64,000 nt of DNA from positions 124,001 to 188,000 of the forward strand of contig NZ_JAEKIS010000005.1 of assembly GCF_017311415.1 (NCBI RefSeq), given 5' to 3'. The position numbers were made by a program, and so were the translations under genes. Source of the stretch: Salipiger abyssi. Lineage in GTDB: Bacteria; Pseudomonadota; Alphaproteobacteria; Rhodobacterales; Rhodobacteraceae. Under the pieces are notes generated by a model. The model searched no databases and was not told where the DNA came from. It saw nothing but the letters and a program-made list of their open reading frames with translations. Every line of letters begins with the position of its first letter. Within the stretch, counting starts at the first letter, position 1. This document shows, one piece after another, positions 53,753 to 62,754 of this stretch.

Positions 53753-54588
53753 GCCTTGCCCTTCCGCGACAGATGCGGGTTCAGCGCGTCGTTCAGCCCC
53801 TCTCCGATCAGGTTCAGCGCCAGCACCGTGATGACGATGGCGATGCCGGGGAAGAAGCTCAGCCACCAGCTCGACCGGATCACCGTCCGCGCGGCGCCGA
53901 TCATGTAGCCCCAGCTCATGGCGTTGGGATCGCCGAGGCCGAGGAAGGAGAGCGAGCTTTCCAGCAGGATCGCGGTGGCGACCATGAGCGAGGCCATGAC
54001 GATGATCGGCGAGACGGTGTTGGGCAGCACCTGACGCACCAGAATGCGCGGTTTCGACAGGCCGGCCAGCGTGGCCGCATCTACGAATTCGCGCTTGCGC
54101 ACCGACATCACCTCGGCCCGCACGAGGCGCGCCACCGGCGGCCAGCTCACGATGGCAATGGCGAGCGTGATCGAGGCCAGCGTCGGCTCGAAGATTGCCA
54201 CCAGCACGATGGCCAGCGCGAAATTGGGGATGGTCTGGAAAAACTCGGTGAAGCGCATGGCGCCCTCGTCGACATAGCCGCCATAGAAACCTGCGAGCGC
54301 CCCCAGCGGCACGCCGATCAGCAGCGCCACCAGGGTCGAGACCAGCCCCACCAGCAGCGACACCCGCGCGCCATAGGCAAGCTGTGCCGCCACGTCGCGG
54401 CCCAGCGTGTCGGTGCCGAGCGGCAGCGCCTGCATGGTGAAGGGCGCGAGGAAGGGCCGCTGCACCATCTGCCAGGGGTCGTGGGAGAAGAGCAGCGGCG
54501 CAAAGATCGCGATAAAGATCACGGTGAGCAGCAGCAGCACGCCCACCATGGCACCGATATTGGAGGAGAAGCGTTTCCACATGCTCAT
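53749..54588 (-). CDS. ABC transporter permease, DppC type
   Basis: 279 residues with about six transmembrane helices. N-terminal DppC/OppC segment (MVGVLLLLTVIFIAIFAPLLF) and LGTDTLGRDVAAQLAYGARVSLLVG; the ATPase-contact loop reads EFVDAATLAGLSKPRILVRQVLPN. ATG at 54588, overlapping the upstream permease stop (ATGA). An ATG two codons on is possible. Confidence 0.94.
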   Translation of the reverse strand: MSMWKRFSSNIGAMVGVLLLLTVIFIAIFAPLLFSHDPWQMVQRPFLAPFTMQALPLGTDTLGRDVAAQLAYGARVSLLVGLVSTLVALLIGVPLGALAGFYGGYVDEGAMRFTEFFQTIPNFALAIVLVAIFEPTLASITLAIAIVSWPPVARLVRAEVMSVRKREFVDAATLAGLSKPRILVRQVLPNTVSPIIVMASLMVATAILLESSLSFLGLGDPNAMSWGYMIGAARTVIRSSWWLSFFPGIAIVITVLALNLIGEGLNDALNPHLSRKGKA

Positions 54589-55562
54589 GAGCGCGCTCCG
54601 ATACGGGGATCGACGATGCGATAGACGATGTCGGTCACGATATTGAACAGGATCACCATGGCCGCGGAGACGAGGAAGACCCCGAGAATGGTGTTGTAAT
54701 CCCGCGCCGCGAGGCTCTCGAACATCAGCCGCCCGATGCCGGGCCAGGCAAAGACCGTCTCGGTCAGCACCGCGCCGCCCACGAGCTGGCCGGCCTGAAG
54801 CCCCGCCAGCGTGACCACCGGCAGGATGGCGTTGCGCAGGATGTGGCGGCGGCGGATCACCGGGCCGGACAGGCCCTTGGCCTTGGCGGTCTTGACGAAA
54901 TCGGCGGTCGAGACCTCCAGCATCGAGGCGCGTGTCATGCGCATATAGACCGCCATGAAGAACAGCCCCAGCGTCAGCGCCGGCAGGATCAGGTGTTTGA
55001 GGATATCGAGCGCGCGGGCAAAGCCGGAATAGGCCGAACCCACGGTCTCGTAGCCGAAGCCGGGCAACCAGCCGAGCCAGACCGAGAACACCAGCACCGC
55101 CATCAGCGCCAGCCAGTAGAGCGGCGTGGCGTAGAACAGCAGCGCCAGCGTGGTCAGCAGCGAATCCGACACCTTGCCGACCCGCGCCGCCGCCGCGACC
55201 CCCAGCGCGATGCCGCAGCTCAGCGAGATCACGAAGGCGGTCAGCGTCAGCAGCAGCGTGGCGGGCAGCCGCTCGGCGATGAGGTCGATCACCGGCGCGC
55301 CCTGGCGGAAGGAATAGCCCAGATCGCCCTGCACGATGCCGCCGACATATTTGCCGAGCTGGACGTAGAAGGGCTGATCGAGGCCGAAGCGCTCGCGCAG
55401 CTGTTCGATCATCTGCTCGTCGGCGGCACCGGCCTCGCCGGCCAGCACCACCGCCGGATCGCCGGGGGCGGCGTGCAGCAGGAAGAAATTCAGCACCGCA
55501 ATGGCAAGCAGCGTCGCCGCCGCTTTGACGACGCGCGAAAGGGTGGCGATGAGGGCTGTCAT
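54585..55562 (-). CDS. ABC transporter permease, DppB type
   Basis: 325 residues. N-terminal helix AATLLAIAVLNFFLLHAAPGDPA is typical of DppB, and the coupling loop is DFVKTAKAKGLSGPVIRRRHILRNAILPV. It pairs with the DppC-type subunit. ATG at 55562; 105 bp after the binding protein gene, with a hairpin between. Confidence 0.94.
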   Translation of the reverse strand: MTALIATLSRVVKAAATLLAIAVLNFFLLHAAPGDPAVVLAGEAGAADEQMIEQLRERFGLDQPFYVQLGKYVGGIVQGDLGYSFRQGAPVIDLIAERLPATLLLTLTAFVISLSCGIALGVAAAARVGKVSDSLLTTLALLFYATPLYWLALMAVLVFSVWLGWLPGFGYETVGSAYSGFARALDILKHLILPALTLGLFFMAVYMRMTRASMLEVSTADFVKTAKAKGLSGPVIRRRHILRNAILPVVTLAGLQAGQLVGGAVLTETVFAWPGIGRLMFESLAARDYNTILGVFLVSAAMVILFNIVTDIVYRIVDPRIGARS

Positions 55563-55591
55563 GCGTCCTCGCGGAGAAGTTTGGATCTGCG

Positions 55592-55624
55592 GGCACTGCC
55601 CCGCCGGGGTGACGGGGCAGTGCC
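55592..55624 (-). terminator. Intercistronic hairpin between binding protein and permease genes
   Basis: An 11-bp perfect stem (GGCACTGCCCC/GGGGCAGTGCC) with an 11-nt loop. There is no T-run on the minus strand, so it is more likely an mRNA-stabilising or partial termination element that raises binding-protein levels over permease levels. Confidence 0.65.
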
Positions 55625-55667
55625 TTTTACCGGGCCGGAAAAGGGACGATCCGGCCCGAACTCGGGA

Positions 55668-57215
55668 TTACTTCTCGATCCACGCGTTGCGCGGGCCGTC
55701 ATTCACACCGATGCCGGTGGTCACGAGATCCTTGACGTTGCAGCGGTAGATCGTCGGGAATTCCAGCTCCAGCATCCAGGCAACCGGCACATCGTCGACG
55801 ATCTCCTTCTGGATCTCCTCATAGGCGGCCTGGCGCTCTTCCGGCGACACCATGGTGGCTGCGGCGAACCATTTCTCGTCGAGCTCGGGATTCTCGTAGC
55901 CCTCGACATTGTTCCAGGGGCTGCCCTTCTGGATGCGGTCGGCGGTATAGTTCCGCGACACGCCCAGCGCCGGATCGCCGTACTGGTAGAGATAGGTGAA
56001 GGCCATGTCGTAATCCCACTGGGAGGTCTTCTCGTTCCAGCCGGCGACATCGGCGCTGTCGATCTCGACATTGATGCCGACCTCGGTGAGGTTCTGGCGC
56101 ACCGCCTCGGCCCAGCGCTGCCAGGTCTCGCCATAGGGCAGCGGCAGGATGCGCACCGGCTCGCCGTCATAGCCCATCTCGGCCAGCAGCTCCTTGGCCT
56201 TGTCGGGGTTGTAGTCGTAATGGGTGACGTCGTCGGAATAGAAATTCGTCTTGGACGAGATCGGGCCGGTGGGCACGTTGCCGAAGCCGTTCCAGACGAC
56301 ATCCTTCATGAATTCGCGGTTCATCGCGTACATGACGGCCTGACGGAACAGCTTGTTCGAGGTCGGACCCTCGCGGTTGTTCAGCCACATCCAGGCATGC
56401 GGCGCGAAGAATTCCCAGCCCTCGCCGGTGGAGCAAACGCCCTCCATCTCGGTCAGGCGCGGCACGTCCCAGTTCTCCACCGAACCGCCGGGCAGCACAT
56501 CGACCTCGCCCGTCTCGAAGGCCACCGCGCGCGAGGCGGCGTCGGGGATCACCCGGTAATAGACCTCGTCGAGATAGGGCAGACCGTCGATATAGTACTC
56601 CTCGTTCTTGACCAGATGGATATAGCTGCCCTTCACCCATTCATCGAACTTGAACGGGCCGGTGCCGATGGGCGTGGCGTTCATCTCGTTGGTGGCGAAA
56701 TCGGTGCCCTCGTAGATATGTTTGGGGATCATCGGCATGGTCGCCGCCTCGAAGACGCTGATGAACGGGCCGAAGGGCTCTTTCAGCTTGAACTCGACGG
56801 TCAGCGGATCGAGCGCGGTGACGCTCTCCACATAGGCCAGCGAGGCGCGCAGGCGGGCATGGGTCTCGCGCAGGAAGACATCGGCCGAGAACACGACGTC
56901 ATCGGCGGTGAAATCCTCACCGTCGTGCCACTTCACCCCCTCGTGCAGCTTGAAGGTATAGGTGAGGCCGTCCTCCGAGATCTCCCAGCTTTCCGCCAGC
57001 CCCGGCTGGGGTTCGAGATCGGTGTTGTAGATCAGCAGGCCCTCGTAGATGTCGCCGGCCACGAGCTGGGTCGGGCCGTTCTGCACCAGCCCCAGCATGA
57101 GCCCCGGCGGTTCCGGCTGCACAACGATATCGAGACGCCCGCCGGCCTCTTGCGCGGCAAGCGGCGCCGCCAGCGCGGCGGCGATCAGAAAGGTTGTCGC
57201 TTTGAGATGTTTCAT
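55668..57215 (-). CDS. ABC transporter substrate-binding protein, peptide/nickel type (family 5)
   Basis: 515 residues. A signal peptide (ATTFLIAAALAAPLAAQ) precedes the family 5 fold: IYEGLLIYNTDLEPQPGLAESWEISEDGLTYTFKLHEGVKWHDGEDFTADDVVFS, then PIGTGPFKFDEW and FRQAVMYAMNREFM. It delivers substrate to the DppBC-like permeases. The ligand is not evident; by context it may be an amide or acylated amine rather than a peptide. ATG at 57215. Confidence 0.95.
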   Translation of the reverse strand: MKHLKATTFLIAAALAAPLAAQEAGGRLDIVVQPEPPGLMLGLVQNGPTQLVAGDIYEGLLIYNTDLEPQPGLAESWEISEDGLTYTFKLHEGVKWHDGEDFTADDVVFSADVFLRETHARLRASLAYVESVTALDPLTVEFKLKEPFGPFISVFEAATMPMIPKHIYEGTDFATNEMNATPIGTGPFKFDEWVKGSYIHLVKNEEYYIDGLPYLDEVYYRVIPDAASRAVAFETGEVDVLPGGSVENWDVPRLTEMEGVCSTGEGWEFFAPHAWMWLNNREGPTSNKLFRQAVMYAMNREFMKDVVWNGFGNVPTGPISSKTNFYSDDVTHYDYNPDKAKELLAEMGYDGEPVRILPLPYGETWQRWAEAVRQNLTEVGINVEIDSADVAGWNEKTSQWDYDMAFTYLYQYGDPALGVSRNYTADRIQKGSPWNNVEGYENPELDEKWFAAATMVSPEERQAAYEEIQKEIVDDVPVAWMLELEFPTIYRCNVKDLVTTGIGVNDGPRNAWIEK

Positions 57216-57305
57216 GGTTTCCCTGTCGGTTTTTTCCGGTTCTGAGGTTCGGTCCGTCTTGTCGCGGACTCTGCCGCCCCGGATCAGGCCGGAGCGGACG
57301 AAGGG

Positions 57306-58076
57306 CTATCCCTGATAGCCGGGGGCCGCCGTTTCGAGCTGGCGCAGATAGGCGTCCCATTCGGGATCGCGTCCGCCCCGCTCTTCCTGCTTGTCATAGG
57401 CGGATTGATATTGCCGGGCGGTATGTTCGGCCACCTCGTCGGAGAGCACCACCGGCGTCAGCCCCATGCTCAGCGCCGCCACCTGCGCCTTGCAGGAGCG
57501 TTCGAGATTGATCGCCAGCTTCACCGCCTCGGCCACCGAACGGCCGAGGATCAGCGTGCCGTGATTGCGCAGCAGCATGACCTGTTTCTCGCCGAGATCG
57601 GCGACGATGCGGGCGCGCTCTTCGAGGTTGAGCGCGATGCCCTCGTAATCGTGAAAGGCGATGCGGTTGTGGAACTGCGCCGACCACTGGTTGAGCGGCA
57701 GCACCCCCTCGCGCACCGACGAGACCGCCACCCCCGCCACCGTATGGGTGTGCAGCACGCAGGCGGCATCGTGGCGCGCCATGTGCACGGCGGAATGGAT
57801 GGTAAAGCCCGCCGCGTTCACGCCGGCGCCATAGGGGTCGTCAATCACCGCGCCGGTCTCGTCCACGGTGACCAGATTGGCCGCCGTCACCTCGTCGAAG
57901 CGCAGGCCGTAGGGGTTCAGCAGAAAGCGCTTCTCGCCCCCCGGCCCGTCCGGCATGCGCGCCGAGATATGGGTGTAGATGCCGTCATCCATCCCGAAGA
58001 GCGCGATCAGCCGGTAGGCCGCCGCTAGATCGCGTCGCATCCGGGAAACCGTCTGTTCCACCGCACCGTCGGGCAT
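57306..58076 (-). CDS. Class II aldolase/adducin family protein
   Basis: 256 residues. Metal-binding motifs are THISAR, HTHTVAGVAVSS and LLRNHGTLILGRSV with conserved His residues, and the glycine-rich NPYGLRFDEV precedes them. Family members cleave or epimerise small sugars and hydroxyacids. ATG at 58076 is chosen because AAGGA stands 8 nt upstream; ATG 58085 is the alternative. It is the first gene of the left arm, divergent from gntR. Confidence 0.9.
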   Translation of the reverse strand: MPDGAVEQTVSRMRRDLAAAYRLIALFGMDDGIYTHISARMPDGPGGEKRFLLNPYGLRFDEVTAANLVTVDETGAVIDDPYGAGVNAAGFTIHSAVHMARHDAACVLHTHTVAGVAVSSVREGVLPLNQWSAQFHNRIAFHDYEGIALNLEERARIVADLGEKQVMLLRNHGTLILGRSVAEAVKLAINLERSCKAQVAALSMGLTPVVLSDEVAEHTARQYQSAYDKQEERGGRDPEWDAYLRQLETAAPGYQG

Positions 58077-58140
58077 GAGAGTCATCCTTTCCGTTGTCTG
58101 CCTAAAGAAAGAACATTCCCACATCTTTGGTCAAGGAAAT

Positions 58141-58155
58141 TGTCGACAGTCGACA
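58141..58155. promoter_or_regulatory. Candidate GntR operator between the divergent arms
   Basis: TGTCGAC, A, GTCGACA: perfect 7-bp inverted repeat around one central base. It stands 65 bp from the aldolase start and 47 bp from the gntR start. GntR/FadR-type regulators often bind short palindromes of this kind in the promoter region they share with target genes. Confidence 0.6.
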
Positions 58156-58202
58156 GAAAGACAATTAACCTGACCGAAAGATGTGCTTTCACCCCCGGCG
58201 AC

Positions 58203-58904
58203 ATGGACCAGCAGAACGACAGTGACGGATTTCGGCCTATCGACCGCGAGGGGCTCGTTCAGCGCGTCGCGCGGCGGCTGAGCAAGGCCATCGTCACCGG
58301 TCAATTGGCCCCCGGCGCACGGCTTTCCGAATCGGTGGTGGCACGGCAGCTCGGCGTCAGCCGCGCCCCGGTGCGCGAGGCGGCGCGGCTGCTGGAGACC
58401 ACCGGGCTGGTGACCTACGAGCCCAATCGCGGCTTTTTCGTGCGCGGCTTCACCTCTCGCGAGCTGGACGATCTCTACGAATTCCGCCTGGTGATCGAGA
58501 CCGCCGTGATCCGCCGGCTGATCCGCAACGGGCTGGGCGAGACCGAGGCGAGGCTCGCCGCCCAGATCGACGAGCTGCACCGCGTTGCCGGGCCGGACTT
58601 CGACATGCTGACCCAGGTCGAGGCCGACATGCAGTTTCACCGGCTGCTCTGCGCCGGATCGGGCAACCCGCGATATCTCGCGGTCTTCGAACAGATCGCC
58701 GTCGAGACCGAGCTGTCGATCATGCTGATCGGCCAGCTCTACGACGATCCGCAACGGCTGGCCGAGACCCATGTGCCGATTCTCGATGCGCTGCGTAGCG
58801 GCGACGAGGCGCGGGCGGTCGAGGCGATCAGCTATCACATCGGCGAGGCGCGCACGCTCGTCACCGAACAGTTTCGCAAACTGGAAAGCGACCGGACAGA
58901 ATGA
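58203..58904 (+). CDS. GntR family regulator, FCD (FadR) subgroup
   Basis: 233 residues. Winged helix with LSESVVARQLGVSRAPVREAARLLETTGLVTYEPNRGFFV, then the all-helical FCD ligand domain (LDDLYEFRLVIETAVIRRLI, ADMQFHRLLCAGSGNPRYLAVFEQI, HVPILDALRSGDEARAVEAISYHI) with the metal-binding Asp/His pattern. ATG at 58203; a TTG at 58140 lies inside the palindrome and is rejected. The stop overlaps the deacetylase start (ATGA), so it is the first gene of the right arm. It probably senses an intermediate of the pathway. Confidence 0.93.
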   Translation: MDQQNDSDGFRPIDREGLVQRVARRLSKAIVTGQLAPGARLSESVVARQLGVSRAPVREAARLLETTGLVTYEPNRGFFVRGFTSRELDDLYEFRLVIETAVIRRLIRNGLGETEARLAAQIDELHRVAGPDFDMLTQVEADMQFHRLLCAGSGNPRYLAVFEQIAVETELSIMLIGQLYDDPQRLAETHVPILDALRSGDEARAVEAISYHIGEARTLVTEQFRKLESDRTE

Positions 58905-59929
58905 AATGCTATTACGCTCCCGAGACCGAGGCACATGACCCGGTCTTCCGGCTGACCCACGGAAAGATCCTGCGCAACGCCGAACGGGCCAAGCGCGCCA
59001 GGCTGCTGCTTGCCGGGCTCGACGCGCTGTCCATGCCCACGGAAGAGCCGCCCGAGGCGCCGCAGGCAGCGCTGGAGGCGGTGCACACGCCGCAATTCCT
59101 GAGCTTCCTGGAAACCGCCTGGGAGGAATGGCAGAAACTGCCCGACTGCGGCCCCGAAGTGGTGCCCAACGTCTTTGCCCAGCACAGTTTTGCCACCTAC
59201 CCCGACAGCATCGTCGGGCGCGCCGGCTGGCATATGGGCGACACCTCCGCCCCCATCGGCGAGCATAGCTGGCGCGCCGCGCGCCGCGCCGCCGATTGCG
59301 CCGTGGCCGCCGCCGACGCGGTGCTGGCGGGCGACGCCGCCGCCTATGCGCTCTGCCGGCCCGCCGGCCACCACACCAGCGCCGACATCACCGCGGGCCA
59401 TTGCCTGATGAACAATTCCGCCATCGCCGCCGCCCGCCTGCGCGAGGGGCACGACCGGGTGGCGACGCTGGATATCGACGTGCATCACGGCAACGGCACG
59501 CAGGCGATCTTTTACGACCGCGCCGATGTGCTCACCGTGTCGATCCATGCCGATCCCAACAGCTATTACCCGTTCTTCGTGGGCTATGCGCATGAGACCG
59601 GCAGCGGCGCCGGCGCGGGGCACAACCTCAATATCCCCCTGCCCCGCACCACCACCGACGAGCGCTGGCTGGAGAGCATCGCCGAAGGGCTGGCGCGCAT
59701 CGCCGCGTTCGCGCCCGGCGCGCTGATGGTCAGCCTCGGGCTCGACGCGCATGAGAAAGACCCGCTGAAGGGCATGCAGGTAAGCTGGGACGGCTTCCGC
59801 CGCGCCGGCGAGATGATCGCGGCGGCGGGCTATCCCACCGTGCTGGTGCAGGAGGGCGGTTATCTCTCGCCGGACCTCACCACCTCGCTCGTCTCCTTCA
59901 TGACCGGCTTTCTGGGGCGCGGGGCATGA
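58901..59929 (+). CDS. Histone deacetylase/acetylpolyamine amidohydrolase family protein
   Basis: 342 residues. Zinc and catalytic residues of the arginase/deacetylase fold are present: CRPAGHHTSADITAGHCLMNNSAIAA, TLDIDVHHGNGTQ, SLGLDAHEKDPLKG and the Tyr in QEGGYLS. The bacterial acetylpolyamine amidohydrolases have this form and remove acetyl groups from acetylated amines. ATG overlaps gntR, and the stop overlaps the M20 gene (ATGA). Confidence 0.9.
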   Translation: MKCYYAPETEAHDPVFRLTHGKILRNAERAKRARLLLAGLDALSMPTEEPPEAPQAALEAVHTPQFLSFLETAWEEWQKLPDCGPEVVPNVFAQHSFATYPDSIVGRAGWHMGDTSAPIGEHSWRAARRAADCAVAAADAVLAGDAAAYALCRPAGHHTSADITAGHCLMNNSAIAAARLREGHDRVATLDIDVHHGNGTQAIFYDRADVLTVSIHADPNSYYPFFVGYAHETGSGAGAGHNLNIPLPRTTTDERWLESIAEGLARIAAFAPGALMVSLGLDAHEKDPLKGMQVSWDGFRRAGEMIAAAGYPTVLVQEGGYLSPDLTTSLVSFMTGFLGRGA

Positions 59930-61209
59930 GCCTGTCGCCGGAGCTGACACAGAAGATTCTCGCCGAGGTCGCGGCCGGCTTCGAGGAACAGATCGCCTTT
60001 ACCGAGGCGCTCGGCCGCTATCCCAGCCTGCGCGGGCAAGAGCACACCGCGCAGGATTTCCTGCATGACGCGCTCAAAACGCGCGGCTACGCCATGGACC
60101 GTTGGGCCATCGACGTGGACGAGATCAGGCACCATCCGGGCTTTTCTCCGGTGACGGTCGATTATTCCAACGCCATCAATGTCGTGGGTACCCTGCGCCC
60201 GCGCGAAGAGACGGGGCGCAGCCTCGTGCTCAACGGCCATATCGACGTGGTGCCCACCGGCCCGCTGGAAATGTGGAGCGCACCGCCTTTCGAGCCGCAC
60301 CGCGACGGCGACTGGCTCTATGGGCGCGGCGTCGCTGACATGAAGGCCGGGATCGCCGCCAATATCTTTGCCGTGGATGCGCTGGCGCGGCTTGGCTACC
60401 GCCCGGCGGCGACGCTCTACCAGCAATCGGTGGTCGAGGAGGAATGCACCGGCAACGGCGCGCTGGCGGCGCTGCTGCGCGGCTACAGGGCCGATGCGGC
60501 GATCATCCCCGAACCGGTGGATGACAAGCTGGTGCGCGCCAATACCGGCGTGCTGTGGTTCCGCGTGCGGGTGCAGGGCGTGCCCGTGCATGTGCGCGAG
60601 GCGGGCTCGGGAGCCAATGCCATCGAGGCCGCCTATGAGCTGATCCGGGGCCTGCGCACGCTGGAGGAGGCCTGGAACGCCCGCAAGACCGATCACCGGT
60701 ATTTCGAGGATCTCGACCACCCGATCAACTTCAATGTCGGCAAGATCGCGGGCGGAGACTGGGCTTCGTCGGTGCCGGCCTGGTGCGAATTCGACTGCCG
60801 CATCGCGCTCTATCCCGGCGAGAAACCCGCCGAGGCCGCGCGCGAGATCGAGGACCATCTGCGCCGGGTCTCCGAGAGTATCCCCTTCCTGGCAAACAAC
60901 CCGCCCGAAATCGTCTTCAACGGCTTTTTCGCCGAGGGCTACGTGCTGGAGGAAGGCTCCGAAGCGGAAGGCACGCTCGCCCGCGCGCATCTGTCGAGCT
61001 ACAGCGCGCCGATGCAGAGCTTTGTCAGCCCCGCCTATCTCGACGGGCGGGTCTTTGTGATCTACGGCGCCACGCCCTGCATGGTCTATGGCCCCGTCTC
61101 CGAGGCGATCCACGGCTTTGACGAACGGGTCAGCCTGTCCTCCGTGAAACGAATAACCGGCACCATCGCGCTATTCATCGCAGAATGGTGCGGATTGGAG
61201 GAAATATGA
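59926..61209 (+). CDS. M20 family deacylase (ArgE/DapE-like)
   Basis: 427 residues. Metal ligands in LNGHIDVVPTG, GRGVADMKAGIAAN and VVEEECTGNGAL, and a lid domain with FNVGKIAGGDWASSVPAWCEFDCRIALYPGE. Matches the ArgE/DapE-like deacylases that free an amino group by removing an acyl chain. It is translated with the two genes before it and is the last tight member of the right arm; 96 bp separate it from the aminotransferase. Confidence 0.93.
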   Translation: MSLSPELTQKILAEVAAGFEEQIAFTEALGRYPSLRGQEHTAQDFLHDALKTRGYAMDRWAIDVDEIRHHPGFSPVTVDYSNAINVVGTLRPREETGRSLVLNGHIDVVPTGPLEMWSAPPFEPHRDGDWLYGRGVADMKAGIAANIFAVDALARLGYRPAATLYQQSVVEEECTGNGALAALLRGYRADAAIIPEPVDDKLVRANTGVLWFRVRVQGVPVHVREAGSGANAIEAAYELIRGLRTLEEAWNARKTDHRYFEDLDHPINFNVGKIAGGDWASSVPAWCEFDCRIALYPGEKPAEAAREIEDHLRRVSESIPFLANNPPEIVFNGFFAEGYVLEEGSEAEGTLARAHLSSYSAPMQSFVSPAYLDGRVFVIYGATPCMVYGPVSEAIHGFDERVSLSSVKRITGTIALFIAEWCGLEEI

Positions 61210-61305
61210 TCAAATCTTCCGTGACCTTTCCCGTACACTTCCCCTAGTCTCTGACCCAGAGCGCCCAGCGCCACGATTCCCCTCACGTTCAAACCGGAGT
61301 TTCCC

Positions 61306-62688
61306 ATGAACCAGCGTCCGAATTCGCTTCACGCCTCCGACATCGCCCATTCGATGCACCCTTACACAAACATGCGCCTACATGAGGAAAAGGGTCCGAT
61401 GATCATGACCAAGGGCGACGGCGCCCGCGTCTATGACAGCGACGGCAAGGAATATATCGAGGCGCTGGCGGGGCTGTGGTCGGTGGCCGTGGGCTTTTCG
61501 GAAACCCGTCTCGCCGATGTCGCATACGAGCAGCTCAAGAAGCTGCCCTATTACCACACCTTCGCGCACAAGGCGCATGAGCCGTCGATCCGCCTGGCCG
61601 AAAAGCTGGTCGAGATGACGCCCGAGGGACTGAACCGGGTGTTCTTCACCAATTCCGGCTCAGAGGCGAACGACACGGTCATCAAGATGGCCTGGTTCCT
61701 CAACAACGGCCTTGGCCGCCCGGAGAAGAAGAAATTCCTCGCCCGCAACAAGGCCTATCACGGCATCACCATCGCGTCCGGCTCGCTCACCGGCCTGCCG
61801 GCGAACCACAAGGATTTCGACCTGCCGGCGATCCCGGTCACCCACCTGACCACGCCGCATTACTGGAAATTCGCCAATGAGGGCGAGAGCGAGGCCGAAT
61901 TCACCGCCCGCCTGCTGAAAGAGCTCGAAGACACCATCCTCGCCGAAGGCCCCGAGACCATCGCCGGTTTCATCGGCGAGCCCGTCATGGGCGCCGGCGG
62001 CGTGATGACCCCGCCCGAAGGGTACTGGCCCGGCGTTGCCGAGATCTGCGCGAAATACGACATCCTGCTGGTGGCCGACGAGGTGATCAACGGGTTCGGC
62101 CGCACCGGCGCGCGCTTCGGCTGCGAGCGCTACGGCTTTACCCCCGACATTCTGGTGACCTCGAAACAGCTCACGTCGTCCTACATGCCGCTCGCCGCCA
62201 TCGTGGTGAACGACAAGGTCTATAACGCCATCGCCGACAACACCGCCAAGCTCGGCACCTTCGGCCATGGCTTCACCGGCTCCGGCCACCCGGTTGCCTG
62301 TGCCGTGGGTCTGGAGAACCTCAAGATCATCGAAGAGAAAGACCTGATGGGCAACGCGGCGCGTCTGGAGCCGATGTTCCAGGAGGGGCTGCGCAAATTC
62401 GCCGATCACCCGCTGGTGGGCGAGGTGCGCGGCATCGGCCTGATCGCGGGCGTGGAAATGGCCAAGGACCGCGAAAAGCGCCAGTCCTTCGAACCGGCGG
62501 GCATGATGGCGGCCAAGGTCACCGCGCTCTGCGCCGAGGAAGGGCTGATCGTGCGCTCGGTCTATGAGACCGTGGCCTTCTGCCCGCCGCTGATCGTGAC
62601 CGAAGAGGATATCGAGCAGATCCTCGCCCGCTTCGGCCGCGCGCTCGACCGGGCGTTGGACTGGGCCAAGGAAGAAGGGCTGGTCTGA
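61306..62688 (+). CDS. Class III aminotransferase (omega-amino acid/diamine type)
   Basis: 460 residues. FFTNSGSEANDTVIKMAW, YHGITIASGSLTG, LLVADEVINGFGRTG and the PLP lysine in TSKQLTSSYMPLAA mark a class III enzyme. Close relatives use pyruvate with putrescine, beta-alanine or other omega-amines. ATG at 61306 with GGAG 6 nt upstream. It has room for its own promoter but lies in line with the deacetylase-deacylase arm. Confidence 0.92.
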   Translation: MNQRPNSLHASDIAHSMHPYTNMRLHEEKGPMIMTKGDGARVYDSDGKEYIEALAGLWSVAVGFSETRLADVAYEQLKKLPYYHTFAHKAHEPSIRLAEKLVEMTPEGLNRVFFTNSGSEANDTVIKMAWFLNNGLGRPEKKKFLARNKAYHGITIASGSLTGLPANHKDFDLPAIPVTHLTTPHYWKFANEGESEAEFTARLLKELEDTILAEGPETIAGFIGEPVMGAGGVMTPPEGYWPGVAEICAKYDILLVADEVINGFGRTGARFGCERYGFTPDILVTSKQLTSSYMPLAAIVVNDKVYNAIADNTAKLGTFGHGFTGSGHPVACAVGLENLKIIEEKDLMGNAARLEPMFQEGLRKFADHPLVGEVRGIGLIAGVEMAKDREKRQSFEPAGMMAAKVTALCAEEGLIVRSVYETVAFCPPLIVTEEDIEQILARFGRALDRALDWAKEEGLV

Positions 62689-62718
62689 GCCGCGCGCCAC
62701 AGCGCACATGAACAGAGC

Positions 62719-62738
62719 GGTGGGCGGGATTGCCCACC
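62719..62738. repeat. GGTGGGC/GCCCACC palindrome, REP-like
   Basis: Seven-base-pair perfect arms, 6-nt loop, followed by CTAC. Fourth copy of the type seen at 4355, 22264 and 22443. It lies between the convergent aminotransferase and glycosylase genes. Confidence 0.7.
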
Positions 62739-62754
62739 CTACACCCTGCGCACC

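Noticed and set aside
57281-57301. CCCCGGATCAGGCCGGAGCGG as a further copy of the CCCCGGA palindrome
   Set aside because: Only the left arm matches; the right arm has diverged and pairing is poor.
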